Of a DNA stretch of 64,000 nt, positions 48,624 through 57,912 are shown in pieces. The DNA is from Brevibacillus ruminantium. Its GTDB lineage: Bacteria > Bacillota > Bacilli > Brevibacillales > Brevibacillaceae. Numbering within the stretch: position 1 is the first letter of the stretch; each line of letters opens with the position of its first letter. Where the stretch lies: assembly GCF_023746555.1 (NCBI RefSeq), contig NZ_CP098755.1:4534001-4598000 (forward strand), written 5' to 3'. The position numbers were made by a program, and so were the translations under genes. The notes beneath the pieces are model-generated. The model searched no databases, was not told the DNA's origin, and worked only from the letters and a program-made list of their open reading frames with translations.

Positions 48624-50440
48624 ACAACCTCCTTCTTGGCGGGCAGGACCACTGTAAACTGAACGCCCTTCTCTACATTGCGGGCTAAAATTTGGCCGCC
48701 ATACGCCTGAACGATTCGCTGCGAGATCGCCAGTCCAAGTCCCGTTCCCGATTGTTTGGTGGTGAAAAACGGTTCAAACACATTCAACAGATGCTCTTCC
48801 GCTATCGATGATCCATCGTTCGTAATTGAGACCAGTACGTTTCCGTCCTCTACCTTGGTCTCGACCATCAGCCTTCCACCTTCTTGCATCGCTTGAAGCG
48901 CGTTGATCAGGATGTTGAGGAAAACCTGCTTTAACAGCTTGGGAGACGCCAGAACAGAGGCCATCTCGTCCCCATAAACCTTTTCCAGCAGGATTCCTTG
49001 ACGGGCAGCGCTCCGCCGGATCAGGAGCAACGTCTGATCCAGTACCTCTGCAACGTGAGCCTGAACATGCTTTTCCTCGTTGGGGCTGGAGAACAGGAGC
49101 AATTCATCGGCAAAGCGATTCAGCCGATCCACTTCCCCGACGATGATCCCCGTGTATTCACGGCTGTCATGATCAGCGGGCAAATCCTCCTCGATGATCT
49201 GTGCAAAAGCTTTGATCGAGGTAAGCGGATTGCGGACCTCATGCGCGATACTGGCTGCCAGCTCACCGATCATCGCCAGCCGCTTGGCTTGTGCCAGCGT
49301 TTCCTCCATCCGCTTCCACTCACTACGGTCATCCAGGACGATGATGGCGCCAAGCACCTCGTTCATCGGGCTCCGCCAAATGAAGGTCCCCAGCTTGATA
49401 TAAAGAGAGACACCCCGAGCATTCAGCGGGCCCCACTCGGCATCCTTCGTCGTTTTCCCTTCTTCCAGCGCTTGTGACAATGCTTGCAAAATCGGTGTTT
49501 CCCCCTGAAACAGCTCGCGATAATCCCGCCCTATGGCCTGCTCCAGGTTCAGTCCGGTGATGCGGCTGGCTGCCTGATTCCAGGCGGTGATGCAGCCGCT
49601 GTGGTCGAGGGCGATCACACCGCTCTCCATGCTGTGAATGATCGTTTCCGTATGGCTGCGGCTCGCTTGCAGATCACTGGCCATTTTGTTGATGGCCTCA
49701 AAGATCTCTCCGGGCTCGCCCGTTTTCGGTTTCATCCGAAACGAAAGATCCAGACTGAGTCTTCGCAATCCTTCTTTGATTTCGATCAGAATGATTTCCA
49801 GCCGGTGCACCATCAATCCGCTGGCGACAGCAGCCACGACACAGCCGATCCCCACAACCGAGTAGATGCCTTGCCGCATTCCGGCAAGCTGGATATCGAT
49901 GCTGCTCATCAGTTCATTTGCCCAGGCGTAGCCGATTACTTCGCCGTTTCTTTCGATGGGAAACATCGCATTCATGATATCTCCCCGTACCTGCGGACCC
50001 ACGACCACTTCCTGAACTCTTTTGCTCATCACTTGGCGACCAGGATGATTCGGAGCAATCGGTGTGCCTACATGCTGCCTCATATCCTGACTGGGGCCGT
50101 ATGTCAAAATGGCATCCAGCTTTTTGCCGTAATAACCGACGCCAATGCCTGGATGGGCCTGGGCAATCTGATCCGTGAGCTGCGCCAATCCCCGGTTCAA
50201 CGCCTGGATCTGCTGTTCACGCGTGGCATTTTCCAGCCCTTGTTCACGCAAAATCGTGTCAAAGTCGGTCAGCAAGGCCAGATCCATCTGCTTGGTGATC
50301 GCTACCAGCTTTTTTTCCTTTTCCTCGAGCAGAGCTTGCTCTGCCGCTTTCAACAAAACGATTCCGGTGACGATGATGGGAAGCACTGTAACAGCGATGA
50401 CAGACAGAATAAAACGAATGCGGTATACATAGGACCTCAT
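48620..50440 (-). CDS. Membrane sensor histidine kinase (AtoS type)
   Basis: A 606-residue kinase. Helices at about 10-30 and 190-212 bracket an outside sensing domain; a HAMP-like linker, a PAS domain (about 265-375, GVIALDHSGCITAWNQAASR), HisKA (LAASIAHEVRNPLTSIKAF) and HATPase (NILINALQAM, GTGLGLAISQRIV) follow. ATG at 50440 lies 10 bases after AGAGAGGG; the frame is open further but overlaps the divergent phosphatase gene. It forms an operon with the sigma-54 regulator and likely senses an extracellular short-chain acid. Confidence 0.92.
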   Translation of the reverse strand: MRSYVYRIRFILSVIAVTVLPIIVTGIVLLKAAEQALLEEKEKKLVAITKQMDLALLTDFDTILREQGLENATREQQIQALNRGLAQLTDQIAQAHPGIGVGYYGKKLDAILTYGPSQDMRQHVGTPIAPNHPGRQVMSKRVQEVVVGPQVRGDIMNAMFPIERNGEVIGYAWANELMSSIDIQLAGMRQGIYSVVGIGCVVAAVASGLMVHRLEIILIEIKEGLRRLSLDLSFRMKPKTGEPGEIFEAINKMASDLQASRSHTETIIHSMESGVIALDHSGCITAWNQAASRITGLNLEQAIGRDYRELFQGETPILQALSQALEEGKTTKDAEWGPLNARGVSLYIKLGTFIWRSPMNEVLGAIIVLDDRSEWKRMEETLAQAKRLAMIGELAASIAHEVRNPLTSIKAFAQIIEEDLPADHDSREYTGIIVGEVDRLNRFADELLLFSSPNEEKHVQAHVAEVLDQTLLLIRRSAARQGILLEKVYGDEMASVLASPKLLKQVFLNILINALQAMQEGGRLMVETKVEDGNVLVSITNDGSSIAEEHLLNVFEPFFTTKQSGTGLGLAISQRIVQAYGGQILARNVEKGVQFTVVLPAKKEVV

Positions 50441-50536
50441 GGCTTCCCATCCCTCTCTTTTTTCTCTACAATTAGAGGAAGCTTTCTTCTGATAGTTTAT
50501 CATACAGAAGTTTCTGATTACGAAAGGAGCATTGCC

Positions 50537-51004
50537 GTGATTCACGTCCTTTTTGTTTGCCTGGGAAACATCTGCCGCTCGCCCATGGCCGAAGCTGTCT
50601 TTCGGCATCTGGTTCAGGAGGAAGAGCTGGACTCTTTGATCTCGATCGATTCGGCGGGGATCGGCGGCTGGCATGCCGGTAATCCGCCTCATCACGGGAC
50701 ATGTCAGGTGCTTACGGAAAAAGGCATATCACACGAGGGCCTGCGGGCTCGTCAAATCACTCCTGCCGATTTTTCTGCGTTTGATTACATCGTCTGCATG
50801 GATGAGGAGAACCTGGCAGCGCTCACCAAAATGGCCCCTTCAGGCGTTCAGGTATACAAACTGCTTGATTTTGCCGGACATCTGGCTGAGCGCGACGTCG
50901 AAGATCCCTATTACACCGGCCGTTTTGACTATGTGTACCAACTGGTGGAAGCAGGCTGCCGCGGATTGCTGGAGGATATCAAAAAGAGAAAGATCGCTTC
51001 GTAA
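50537..51004 (+). CDS. Low-molecular-weight protein-tyrosine phosphatase
   Basis: A 155-residue phosphatase. The P-loop C-x5-R is CLGNICRSP at residues 8-14, and the general-acid loop is DVEDPYYTG near 130. Such enzymes remove phosphate from protein tyrosine (or arginine) in the cytoplasm. GTG at 50537 follows AAAGGAG by 7 bases. It is divergent from the kinase. No tyrosine-kinase gene is nearby. Confidence 0.92.
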   Translation: MIHVLFVCLGNICRSPMAEAVFRHLVQEEELDSLISIDSAGIGGWHAGNPPHHGTCQVLTEKGISHEGLRARQITPADFSAFDYIVCMDEENLAALTKMAPSGVQVYKLLDFAGHLAERDVEDPYYTGRFDYVYQLVEAGCRGLLEDIKKRKIAS

Positions 51005-51029
51005 CTGCAGCGATCTTTCTCTTTTTTTC
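50981..51029 (+). terminator. Terminator overlapping phosphatase gene end
   Basis: AAAAAGAGAAAGATCGCT pairs perfectly with AGCGATCTTTCTCTTTTT; the 5' arm encodes the last codons. Confidence 0.92.
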
Positions 51030-51040
51030 ATGCCTCATTT

Positions 51041-51163
51041 TTAGCCGTCCAGCGAAATCACCGTATCCCTGTTCCCGTGCAGCAGCAGGACATCGCCGTC
51101 AAAGCCGCCCGCCTCCCGCAGCGGGTCGTGAGCGCGAAGGGATCAACACCAAACCTGTCTAAA
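51041..51163 (-). pseudogene. Remnant of an alpha/beta-hydrolase gene
   Basis: The minus-strand frame reads HDPLREAGGFDGDVLLLHGN, then RDTVISLDG and a stop. LLLHGNRDTVI is the strand carrying the acidic residue of alpha/beta hydrolases. The histidine part is missing and a frame change upstream (VDPFA in another frame) shows decay. No start codon or ribosome site remains. Confidence 0.45.
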
Positions 51164-51197
51164 AAAGCAGAAGGACAGCGTCACATTACGCTGTCCT
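51160..51197 (-). terminator. Terminator of motAB
   Basis: On the minus strand AGGACAGCGT pairs with ACGCTGTCCT and TTCTGCTTTTTT follows. Confidence 0.82.
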
Positions 51198-51209
51198 GAT
51201 TTGTTCTTC

Positions 51210-52031
51210 CTATGGATTGGCGGGTGCAGGTGGAGTGCTCTTTGGCGGTGACGCCAGGTCGCGCAGGATCGCTACCTCAACCCGTCTGTTTTTCGCTCTT
51301 CCCTCCGGTGTATCGTTGGAAGCGACCGGATGGTACTCTCCCATGCCCGTTGCACTAAATTTAGCCGGGTCCAGACCTCCGTTTTCCAGCAGCACCTTCA
51401 GGAAATTGACGGAGCGCTTGACACTCAAGTCCCAGTTAGACGGGAAATCAGCGCGGTGGATCGGTACGTTGTCCGTATGCCCGGTCACCGTTACCTTTTT
51501 GGGATGAGGGACCAGCATTGCTGCCATTTCTTTAGCCAGCTTGCGTGCCTCCGGTTTCATGTCGGCCTTTCCTGAATCAAACAAGGCATTGTCGAGAATC
51601 GTGATCAACAGGCCTTCTTCGGTCAACTGCGTTTGCAGCTTGTCGCCCAGATCGTTCTCCTGAATGTAATCCTCCAGGCGTTTTTGCAGCTTTTTCAGGT
51701 CTTCCGTTTCTTTGTGGACGGCCTCTTCCAGCTTCTTTTCCTCTTCTGATTTATCCCGATCATCATCGGTTTTTCCCATATGCAGCGTTTGCTGCGGCAG
51801 AGAAGGGTCCAGAGGCACAGGGCTCGGCTGATTGAATATCCCAATCCCGCCGTTCAGCGCCACGTCAAAGGAGCGGACCATCTGGTCGAATTTCTTCGCA
51901 TCCATCTTGCTGGAGGCAAACAACACAATAAAGAGTGCGAGCAAAAGCGTAAGCAAGTCCGCATACGGAATCAGCCAGGACTCATCCATATGCTCTTCGT
52001 GATTGCCATGACGTTTTGAACGTTTAGCCAT
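51210..52031 (-). CDS. motB: Flagellar motor stator protein MotB
   Basis: A 273-residue stator protein. One helix (WLIPYADLLTLLLALFIVLF) carries the proton-binding aspartate near residue 25. A linker rich in Lys and Glu (90-130) leads to an OmpA-type peptidoglycan-binding domain with VTVTGHTDNVPIH and NWDLSVKRSVNFL. It works with MotA to turn the flagellum. Its ATG overlaps the motA end by 8 bases. No flagellar structural genes are in the window. Confidence 0.95.
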   Translation of the reverse strand: MAKRSKRHGNHEEHMDESWLIPYADLLTLLLALFIVLFASSKMDAKKFDQMVRSFDVALNGGIGIFNQPSPVPLDPSLPQQTLHMGKTDDDRDKSEEEKKLEEAVHKETEDLKKLQKRLEDYIQENDLGDKLQTQLTEEGLLITILDNALFDSGKADMKPEARKLAKEMAAMLVPHPKKVTVTGHTDNVPIHRADFPSNWDLSVKRSVNFLKVLLENGGLDPAKFSATGMGEYHPVASNDTPEGRAKNRRVEVAILRDLASPPKSTPPAPANP

Positions 52032-52827
52032 TTACTGCGGCCTCCTCCTCCTTCTTCTCCTCCTTCGCCACGACTCGATCCTGCGAAGGAATATAAACGA
52101 GGAGTTTTTGCTCGATTGCCGCCGGCGATACGCCCGCCTGAATCGAAAGCAGACCTTCTACCATGATTTTTTTGATCTCGATCTCCAGCTTGGACTTGCG
52201 CTTCAGCTTGGTGGCAAATGGATGCCACAGCACGTACCCGGTGAAAATACCGAGCAAGGTGGCGACGAAGGCCGCCGCAATCGATACCCCGAGCACATCA
52301 ATATCGCTCAGATTTCCCAGAGCGGCAATCAAGCCGACTACCGCACCCAGTACCCCAAGCGTAGGTGCGTAGCTTCCCGCCTGGCTGAAGATGAGAGCGC
52401 CTGCCTGGTGCCGCTCCTCGATCGCATAGATTTCTTCATTCAATACGTCGCGGACAAACTCCGGCTCGCCGCCGTCGATAATCATCTTCATGCCGTTTTT
52501 GAGGAAAGGGTCTTCGATCTCATCAGACGTGTTTTCCAGAGCCAAGAGGCCTTCACGACGAGCAATCGATGCCCAGTTCATAAACTGATCAATCAGCTCC
52601 CGTTTTGACGGCAATTTTTGTTCGGTAAACAAAATTTTGAAGAGAGCTGGAATTCGTTTGATTTCCCCCAAGGGAAATGCGTTGAAAAGTGCCGCCACCG
52701 TACCAACAATAATGATCATGAAGGCTGCGGGGTTAAGCAAGGCCATCGGGCTGGCATGCTTTAGCACCATCCCGACAACAACTGCAACAATACCTAAGAC
52801 AATACCGATCAAGGTCGATTTTTCCAT
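52024..52827 (-). CDS. motA: Flagellar motor stator protein MotA
   Basis: A 267-residue proton-channel subunit with four helices: two N-terminal (5-50) and two central (SYAPTLGVLGAVVGLIAALG; VLGVSIAAAFVATLLGIFTG). The charged cytoplasmic loop that touches FliG contains FMNWASIARREGLLALEN. GGGAGTG lies 5 bases before the ATG. Cotranscribed with motB. The PilZ protein at 14.3 kb could act on this stator in response to c-di-GMP, as YpfA does in Bacillus. Confidence 0.95.
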   Translation of the reverse strand: MEKSTLIGIVLGIVAVVVGMVLKHASPMALLNPAAFMIIIVGTVAALFNAFPLGEIKRIPALFKILFTEQKLPSKRELIDQFMNWASIARREGLLALENTSDEIEDPFLKNGMKMIIDGGEPEFVRDVLNEEIYAIEERHQAGALIFSQAGSYAPTLGVLGAVVGLIAALGNLSDIDVLGVSIAAAFVATLLGIFTGYVLWHPFATKLKRKSKLEIEIKKIMVEGLLSIQAGVSPAAIEQKLLVYIPSQDRVVAKEEKKEEEAAVNG

Positions 52828-52939
52828 TGTGACACTCCCTAACCACCATGTTCAAAAATATCTCTATATATGGTTTCGGTAAATCTGCCTTCGGTTGTGA
52901 GAGGAAGTTGTGGAAAATCGGGATTCTTTTGTAAAAACC

Positions 52940-53671
52940 TTAAGCAAACCACGTAATCAAGCAGATCATGACGAGCAGACCGATGATAAAGGAAAAGGTG
53001 GCGGAGCGTTCATGACCGTCTCCGTGGCTCTCGGGAATCAGCTCTTTGTACACAATAAACAGCATCGCTCCAGCCGCAAAAGAAAGCCCGTAAGGCACGA
53101 GTCCTTCCACGACAGAGGTCAGATAAAACCCGACAATAGCCGCGACAATCTCAACAGAGCCGGTCAGCGTAGCCAACAAAAAGGCTTTCCAGCGGCTGAC
53201 CCGTTGATTGATCAAAAACAAGGCGACGAGGAAACCCTCCGGGACATTTTGCAACCCGATGGCAAACGCAATCAGTCCGCCCAGACCGCCTTGCTCGGAC
53301 GAATAGCTGACGCCGACAGAAAGTCCTTCCGGAATGTTATGCAGCGTAATGGCCGATAAAATCAGTATCGACTGCGTATCCATTGAGATATTGACCCGCG
53401 TGTGTTCCAGGTCGATGTGCGGAATGACGCTTTCGAGAAGAGTCAGCAGCACAGTGCCGGTCATGACACCCAGACAAACAATAATCAGGCTGTCCTGTTT
53501 CATCGCCTGCGGGATGAGACTGAAGGTGCTGGCCGCCATCATAATGCCGGCTGTAAAGGCCAGGAGGATGTCTCGCCAGTGATGCGAAACCTGCCTGAAA
53601 AAAAGAATCGGAAGGGCTCCGATCCCCGTTGCCAATGCTGACAACAGACTGCCCATCATGAGTTGTTCCAA
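52940..53671 (-). CDS. ZIP-family metal transporter
   Basis: A 243-residue, eight-helix transporter. The two metal-site helices contain LHNIPEGLSVG near residue 120 and LQNVPEGFLVALF near 150. ZIP proteins import zinc, iron or manganese. TTG at 53671 follows GGGGGGAA by 5 bases; the frame is open eight codons further but precedes that site. Monocistronic. A Fur-controlled gene lies upstream, which hints at, but does not prove, iron as substrate. Confidence 0.88.
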   Translation of the reverse strand: MEQLMMGSLLSALATGIGALPILFFRQVSHHWRDILLAFTAGIMMAASTFSLIPQAMKQDSLIIVCLGVMTGTVLLTLLESVIPHIDLEHTRVNISMDTQSILILSAITLHNIPEGLSVGVSYSSEQGGLGGLIAFAIGLQNVPEGFLVALFLINQRVSRWKAFLLATLTGSVEIVAAIVGFYLTSVVEGLVPYGLSFAAGAMLFIVYKELIPESHGDGHERSATFSFIIGLLVMICLITWFA

Positions 53672-53756
53672 TGCAGTTCCCCCCTGGCCCCACATTCATA
53701 TCCACGATCATATCACGCTGCTTGGAAAAACCTCGTCGAAAATTGGGACAGGTGCA

Positions 53757-53789
53757 ATAAAAAAGTGCCGTCATCAGACAGCACTTTTT
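53757..53789 (-). terminator. Terminator of FhuF-like gene
   Basis: On the minus strand GTGC-T-GTC pairs with GAC-G-GCAC and TTTTTT follows. Confidence 0.75.
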
Positions 53790-53795
53790 CTTAGT

Positions 53796-54578
53796 CTAAG
53801 AACCATGCGCACGAATCTGCCCGGTCCGCTCGGTTTCGTTGAGAAGCGGACAAGTATAGCAGCAGCGTCCGCCCTCCAGCCGATATTGATAACAACACTG
53901 GCGGCGAATCTGGATCGATTCTTCCGGCCTGGTTGGATGAGGAATGACTGAATAGGCGGTGTCAAAGGGTCTGCCTTTTGTCCAGCCGAATACGGAGGGG
54001 TCAGCGCCTTTGGTCAAATAGTGAAAGTCATCAGCGATCTGTCTTTGGAGCGCGGCGGTCGGAGCTGATTCCTGCCAGCTACGATAGTAGAAATGCACCA
54101 GATAAGCGGCATGAGACCAAAGAATATGGACTTGTACCCCCGTCGCTGTAGAGAGCGCTGTCACCAAGGGCTGGACCGTTCCGGCGAACAGCTCACGAAC
54201 GACCTGCTCGCGCCACTCTTCCCGGTTTTCTCCGGATCTTGTCATCGCACAGTCTCGCAGAACAAATCGCGGGATGTTCCAGTTTTTTGCTCCTGTCAGA
54301 GTCACATTGGAGAGGCCAAGGTTGAGGCGAACGGAATGATGGGACATCGCATAAAGTCCGCCGGAAATTAGCGCAAGAAGACGCTTGAAAAAGACAGAGG
54401 CTGTTACCAGACTGTTGGGCGAGCCGATATGCTCCCCGACCTGACGCAGAAACATCAGGCTCGTCTCTTTTCGGAGCAGGCCTTCAGCCGCGAAGACGAG
54501 CGGGGCTTCCGCCACTTCGGCAAACGAGATGCGGAATTTCTGCTCCAGTTCAGCCACGTTCCAATCCGGTTCCATCAT
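53796..54578 (-). CDS. FhuF-like ferric-siderophore reductase
   Basis: A 260-residue protein of the FhuF/IucA-C-terminal group. The last 25 residues hold QCCYQYRLEGGRCCYTCPLL, matching CC-x10-C-x2-C, which binds the [2Fe-2S] cluster used to reduce siderophore-bound ferric iron in the cytoplasm. ATG at 54578 lies 6 bases after GGAAGG. A Fur box covers its promoter. No siderophore transporter is adjacent. Confidence 0.85.
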   Translation of the reverse strand: MMEPDWNVAELEQKFRISFAEVAEAPLVFAAEGLLRKETSLMFLRQVGEHIGSPNSLVTASVFFKRLLALISGGLYAMSHHSVRLNLGLSNVTLTGAKNWNIPRFVLRDCAMTRSGENREEWREQVVRELFAGTVQPLVTALSTATGVQVHILWSHAAYLVHFYYRSWQESAPTAALQRQIADDFHYLTKGADPSVFGWTKGRPFDTAYSVIPHPTRPEESIQIRRQCCYQYRLEGGRCCYTCPLLNETERTGQIRAHGS

Positions 54579-54620
54579 TCTCATCCTTCCACGAGGGTAT
54601 CTATGTAATCGCTAATCGCC

Positions 54621-54639
54621 AATGATATTCATTATCATT
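54621..54639 (-). promoter_or_regulatory. Fur box and promoter of FhuF-like gene
   Basis: AATGATATTCATTATCATT matches the Fur 7-1-7 pattern TGATAAT-N-ATTATCA with one central deviation. It begins 8 bases downstream of a minus-strand TATAAT (54647-54652), so it covers the transcription start. Confidence 0.85.
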
Positions 54640-54705
54640 CGTGATTATTATATGCTGTCACTCCGTCAGAAACAAGTGTTGTGTGGAAAAAATAGTTGCC
54701 AAATG

Positions 54706-54742
54706 AAAAAAAGCTGCGGAGGATCGATCCATTCCCCGCAGC
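54706..54742 (-). terminator. Terminator of MCP gene
   Basis: On the minus strand GCTGCGG pairs with CCGCAGC and is followed by TTTTTTTC. Confidence 0.82.
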
Positions 54743-54766
54743 CTTCACCTTTTGAAAGGGTAGCTT

Positions 54767-56494
54767 TTATACTTTAAACATCGAGACCGTCACCTGAAGC
54801 TCCTCTGCCAGCTTGGACAAAGCGGTTGCCGATGAAGCGATCTCCTCCATTGAAGCCAACTGCTCCTCTGTCGCCGCAGAGACATTTTGCGTTCCGTCTG
54901 CCGCCACATCAGAGACCTCCGAGATCAGGCGAATCACATCCACGACCTGATCTGTATGGGCGGAAACCTGTTGAACGGCAGCAGAGACATCCTGAATCTG
55001 TTCTGTCACATTTGTAATGGCATACTGAATCTGTCCAAAGGTTTCCCCTGCTTGGTGGACGACAGCAATTCCCGACTCTACCTCCCGATTTCCCGCATCC
55101 ATCGAGGCGACTGCCCGTTTCGTCTCCGACTGGATGGTATTGATCAATTGGGCGATTTGCGCCGCCGATTGTGACGACTGCTCCGCCAGCTTACGCACCT
55201 CGTCTGCTACCACTGCAAACCCTCGTCCATGCTCTCCGGCACGGGCAGCTTCAATCGCCGCATTCAAGGCGAGCAGATTGGTCTGATCGGCGATCCCTGT
55301 GATGACCTCGATAATCTGGCCAATTGCCTGAGAATGCGTGCCGAGCCCCTCTACCGCTCCCGCCAACTCGCGGATAGAATCATGGATGGCGCTCATCTGG
55401 CGCACGGCTGCCTGAATCGCCTGGTTGCCTTCCCCTGCGATTTCAGCTACCTGGATAGCTGTTTGCGAAACGCCTTGTGCATTGATCGCGATCTGCTGGA
55501 TGCTGGCAGTCATCTCCCCGACAATCTTTGCCCCTTCATCCACACTTTTTACCTGACGATCTGTCCCTGCCGCTACTTCCTGGACGACGCCAGCGATCTG
55601 TTCGGTTGCCCTGCTGGTCTGCTCTGCACTGGCGGTCAGCTCTTCCGCAGATGCAGCCACCTGTTCCGAAGTGGTGCTCACCTGACGGATCACCTGCTGG
55701 AGACTGCTCGTCATTTCGTTGAAAGAATCAGTCAGGCTGGCCAGTTCATCACGATTTTTGATGACGAGCGGCTCTACGCGCAGATTGCCTGAAGCCACTT
55801 CCTTGACGTTATCAACCAAACGCGTCAGCGGCGTACGGATATTGCGGGTCAGCATGACGGCCAGAGTAATACCGCCCACAAGCGAGATGGCCAGCAGAAT
55901 CAAGGTATCGCGCATCCCTGTCGCATAAATGCGATAGCTGTCCTGTGTTGCCTGATAGCTCGCTTCTCTGTTCAGATTGATCAATTGGTCTACGTATTGC
56001 TGGCGCTCGGCAAACAGAGTGTTGGCCTGTACTTTCAGCTCCTGCAGTTGCTTCAGGTCTTGCTCTGTCGCTATCTTGGACACATCCACTCTTTTGCCGG
56101 ACTGGATGACCATGCTATTAAATGTTTTGTATTCGGCGAGCGTCTGCTTCAGACTCAAAAAAATTTGGCGTTCCTCTTCGCTATGTATAGTCCGCTCATA
56201 GTTGACAACCTTTTGGTCAATACTTGCAAAACTTTCTTCAATCTGTTTGATTATTTTCTCTTTCTCCGTGTGATCCACTGTGGAGTAGAGACTCTGATCA
56301 TAGGCGTAGATGGTTTGCAAATCTGTGTTTATTTCCAGGACCGCTTCCAGCCCCGGAAGCCACCCATTCGTGAATTCCGATACCTTGTTATTCAGCTCTT
56401 CCATCTTGTAGACTGCCATTGATCCGGAAATAACCATGATGACGAGCAAGGTTGAAAAGGCCCCTATCAACTTTTTTCCAATCGTCATTTTCAT
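54767..56494 (-). CDS. Methyl-accepting chemotaxis protein
   Basis: A 575-residue transducer. Helix 1 (10-32) and helix 2 (about 190-210) flank an outside four-helix ligand domain; a HAMP domain ([20 protein letters not shown]) and the signalling coiled coil follow, with the hairpin tip [20 protein letters not shown] near residue 400. ATG at 56494 follows GGGTGGT. No che genes adjoin it. Ligand unknown. Confidence 0.94.
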   Translation of the reverse strand: MKMTIGKKLIGAFSTLLVIMVISGSMAVYKMEELNNKVSEFTNGWLPGLEAVLEINTDLQTIYAYDQSLYSTVDHTEKEKIIKQIEESFASIDQKVVNYERTIHSEEERQIFLSLKQTLAEYKTFNSMVIQSGKRVDVSKIATEQDLKQLQELKVQANTLFAERQQYVDQLINLNREASYQATQDSYRIYATGMRDTLILLAISLVGGITLAVMLTRNIRTPLTRLVDNVKEVASGNLRVEPLVIKNRDELASLTDSFNEMTSSLQQVIRQVSTTSEQVAASAEELTASAEQTSRATEQIAGVVQEVAAGTDRQVKSVDEGAKIVGEMTASIQQIAINAQGVSQTAIQVAEIAGEGNQAIQAAVRQMSAIHDSIRELAGAVEGLGTHSQAIGQIIEVITGIADQTNLLALNAAIEAARAGEHGRGFAVVADEVRKLAEQSSQSAAQIAQLINTIQSETKRAVASMDAGNREVESGIAVVHQAGETFGQIQYAITNVTEQIQDVSAAVQQVSAHTDQVVDVIRLISEVSDVAADGTQNVSAATEEQLASMEEIASSATALSKLAEELQVTVSMFKV

Positions 56495-56693
56495 GATACC
56501 ACCCACTTCATCCAGGAATCGTAAACACTTTGTTTACCCATTACCCGCTTGGGTTTTCTCCTAAACCTCAAGGGCCCGGCAAAAATGGAATCTCGACCTC
56601 TCCGGGCTTCTGTAGGATAATGAAAGAAACAAATCTGAGCATACACCTGGGGAATACCCTGTCAGAGAGAGAATCTTGAGGGAGGGAACGACT

Positions 56694-57839
56694 GTGAAAA
56701 AGTACGAAGTGATTATCATCGGGGCGGGCTCGATGGGGATGGCAGCCGGGTATTATCTGGCGAAGCAGGGTGTGTCTTGCTTGATGATTGACGCTTGCGA
56801 CCCGCCGCATCAAATGGGCAGCCATCATGGCGACACGCGGATTATCCGCTACGCATACGGGGAAGGCGAGCTGTACGTGCCCCTCACCCTGCGGGCCAGG
56901 CAATTGTGGCATGAGCTTGAGGAAGAGACGGGAAGACGTCTGTTTGTCCAGACAGGTGTCTTGAACGCTGGGCCCAGCGACTCCTCCTTTGTTCAGAAAG
57001 TTCGGCAAAGTGCAGAGCGATACTCGCTTCCGATGGAGGTGCTGACTGCTGCAAATGTGAGTCAGCGTTGGCCCGGCATCAGTCTACCGGATGATTACTA
57101 CGGGTGCTTTGAGCCGACATCAGGCGTTCTGTACAGCGAGGAATGCATCAGGGCCTACCGGCAGCAGGCATTAAAGCACGGAGCCGAGCTGTTGGTCAAT
57201 GAGCGCGTTCAGGAAATCAGGGCAGCTTCAGAAGGTGCCGTGGTCGTCACGCAGAATGATACCTATGCTTGCGACAAGCTGTTGGTCAGTGCGGGAGCCT
57301 GGAACCCTGATCTGCTGTCTTCACTCGGTCTTTCGCTGCCGCTGGCACCTACACGCAAAACCGTTTCCTGGTTTGAGGCGGACGAGGAGCTCTATCAAGC
57401 GGGCCGCTTTCCCGCGTTTATCTTTGATTTGCCCGAAGCCAGCTACTACGGCTTCCCCAGCTTTGACGGAGCCGGTGTAAAAATCGGGAAGCATGACGGC
57501 GGCCAGCCGGTTCATCCCGATACCCTCGATCGAACATTTGGCACCTATCCAACTGATGAGTCGGAAACCCGTTCCTTTCTGGAAAGATTCATGCCGCAGG
57601 CAGCCGGTCCGCTGCGACAAGGAAGGGTATGCCTCTACACGTTTACGCCAGATGAGAACTTCATCATTGACAAGCATCCAAAGTACCCGCATATCACGAT
57701 TGCCGCAGGGTTTTCCGGGCATGGCTTCAAGTTTTCCAGTGTCGTCGGGGAAGCCGTGAGTCAACTGCTGACAAACGGCACCTCTGTACACGACTTGTCC
57801 GCGTTTTCTGTCAATCGTTGGGATTCAGAAGGGGCATGA
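56694..57839 (+). CDS. Monomeric sarcosine oxidase / N-methyltryptophan oxidase family
   Basis: A 381-residue flavoenzyme of the MSOX/SolA family. The FAD motif IIGAGSMGMAAGYYLAKQG is at residue 7; GSHHGDTRIIRYAYGEG is the family signature near 45; covalent FAD attachment fits Cys313 in VCLYTFTPDENFIID; GFSGHGFKFSSVVG closes the protein. It oxidises an N-methyl amino acid with oxygen. GTG at 56694 follows GGGAGGG by 7 bases. Monocistronic, ended by a strong shared terminator. Confidence 0.9.
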   Translation: MKKYEVIIIGAGSMGMAAGYYLAKQGVSCLMIDACDPPHQMGSHHGDTRIIRYAYGEGELYVPLTLRARQLWHELEEETGRRLFVQTGVLNAGPSDSSFVQKVRQSAERYSLPMEVLTAANVSQRWPGISLPDDYYGCFEPTSGVLYSEECIRAYRQQALKHGAELLVNERVQEIRAASEGAVVVTQNDTYACDKLLVSAGAWNPDLLSSLGLSLPLAPTRKTVSWFEADEELYQAGRFPAFIFDLPEASYYGFPSFDGAGVKIGKHDGGQPVHPDTLDRTFGTYPTDESETRSFLERFMPQAAGPLRQGRVCLYTFTPDENFIIDKHPKYPHITIAAGFSGHGFKFSSVVGEAVSQLLTNGTSVHDLSAFSVNRWDSEGA

Positions 57840-57845
57840 TCTTTG

Positions 57846-57899
57846 AAAAAAACCGAAGGTGAAACACAGGGATTACCGTGTTCACCTTCGGTTTTTTTG
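57846..57899. terminator. Bidirectional terminator
   Basis: AACCGAAGGTGAA pairs with TTCACCTTCGGTT, with A and T runs, between convergent genes. Confidence 0.92.
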
Positions 57900-57912
57900 T
57901 AAAACATCGTTT

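Noticed and set aside
49484..50536. A long 5' extension of the tyrosine phosphatase frame
   Set aside because: It lies antisense to the sensor kinase; the phosphatase has a proper GTG with AAAGGAG at 50537.
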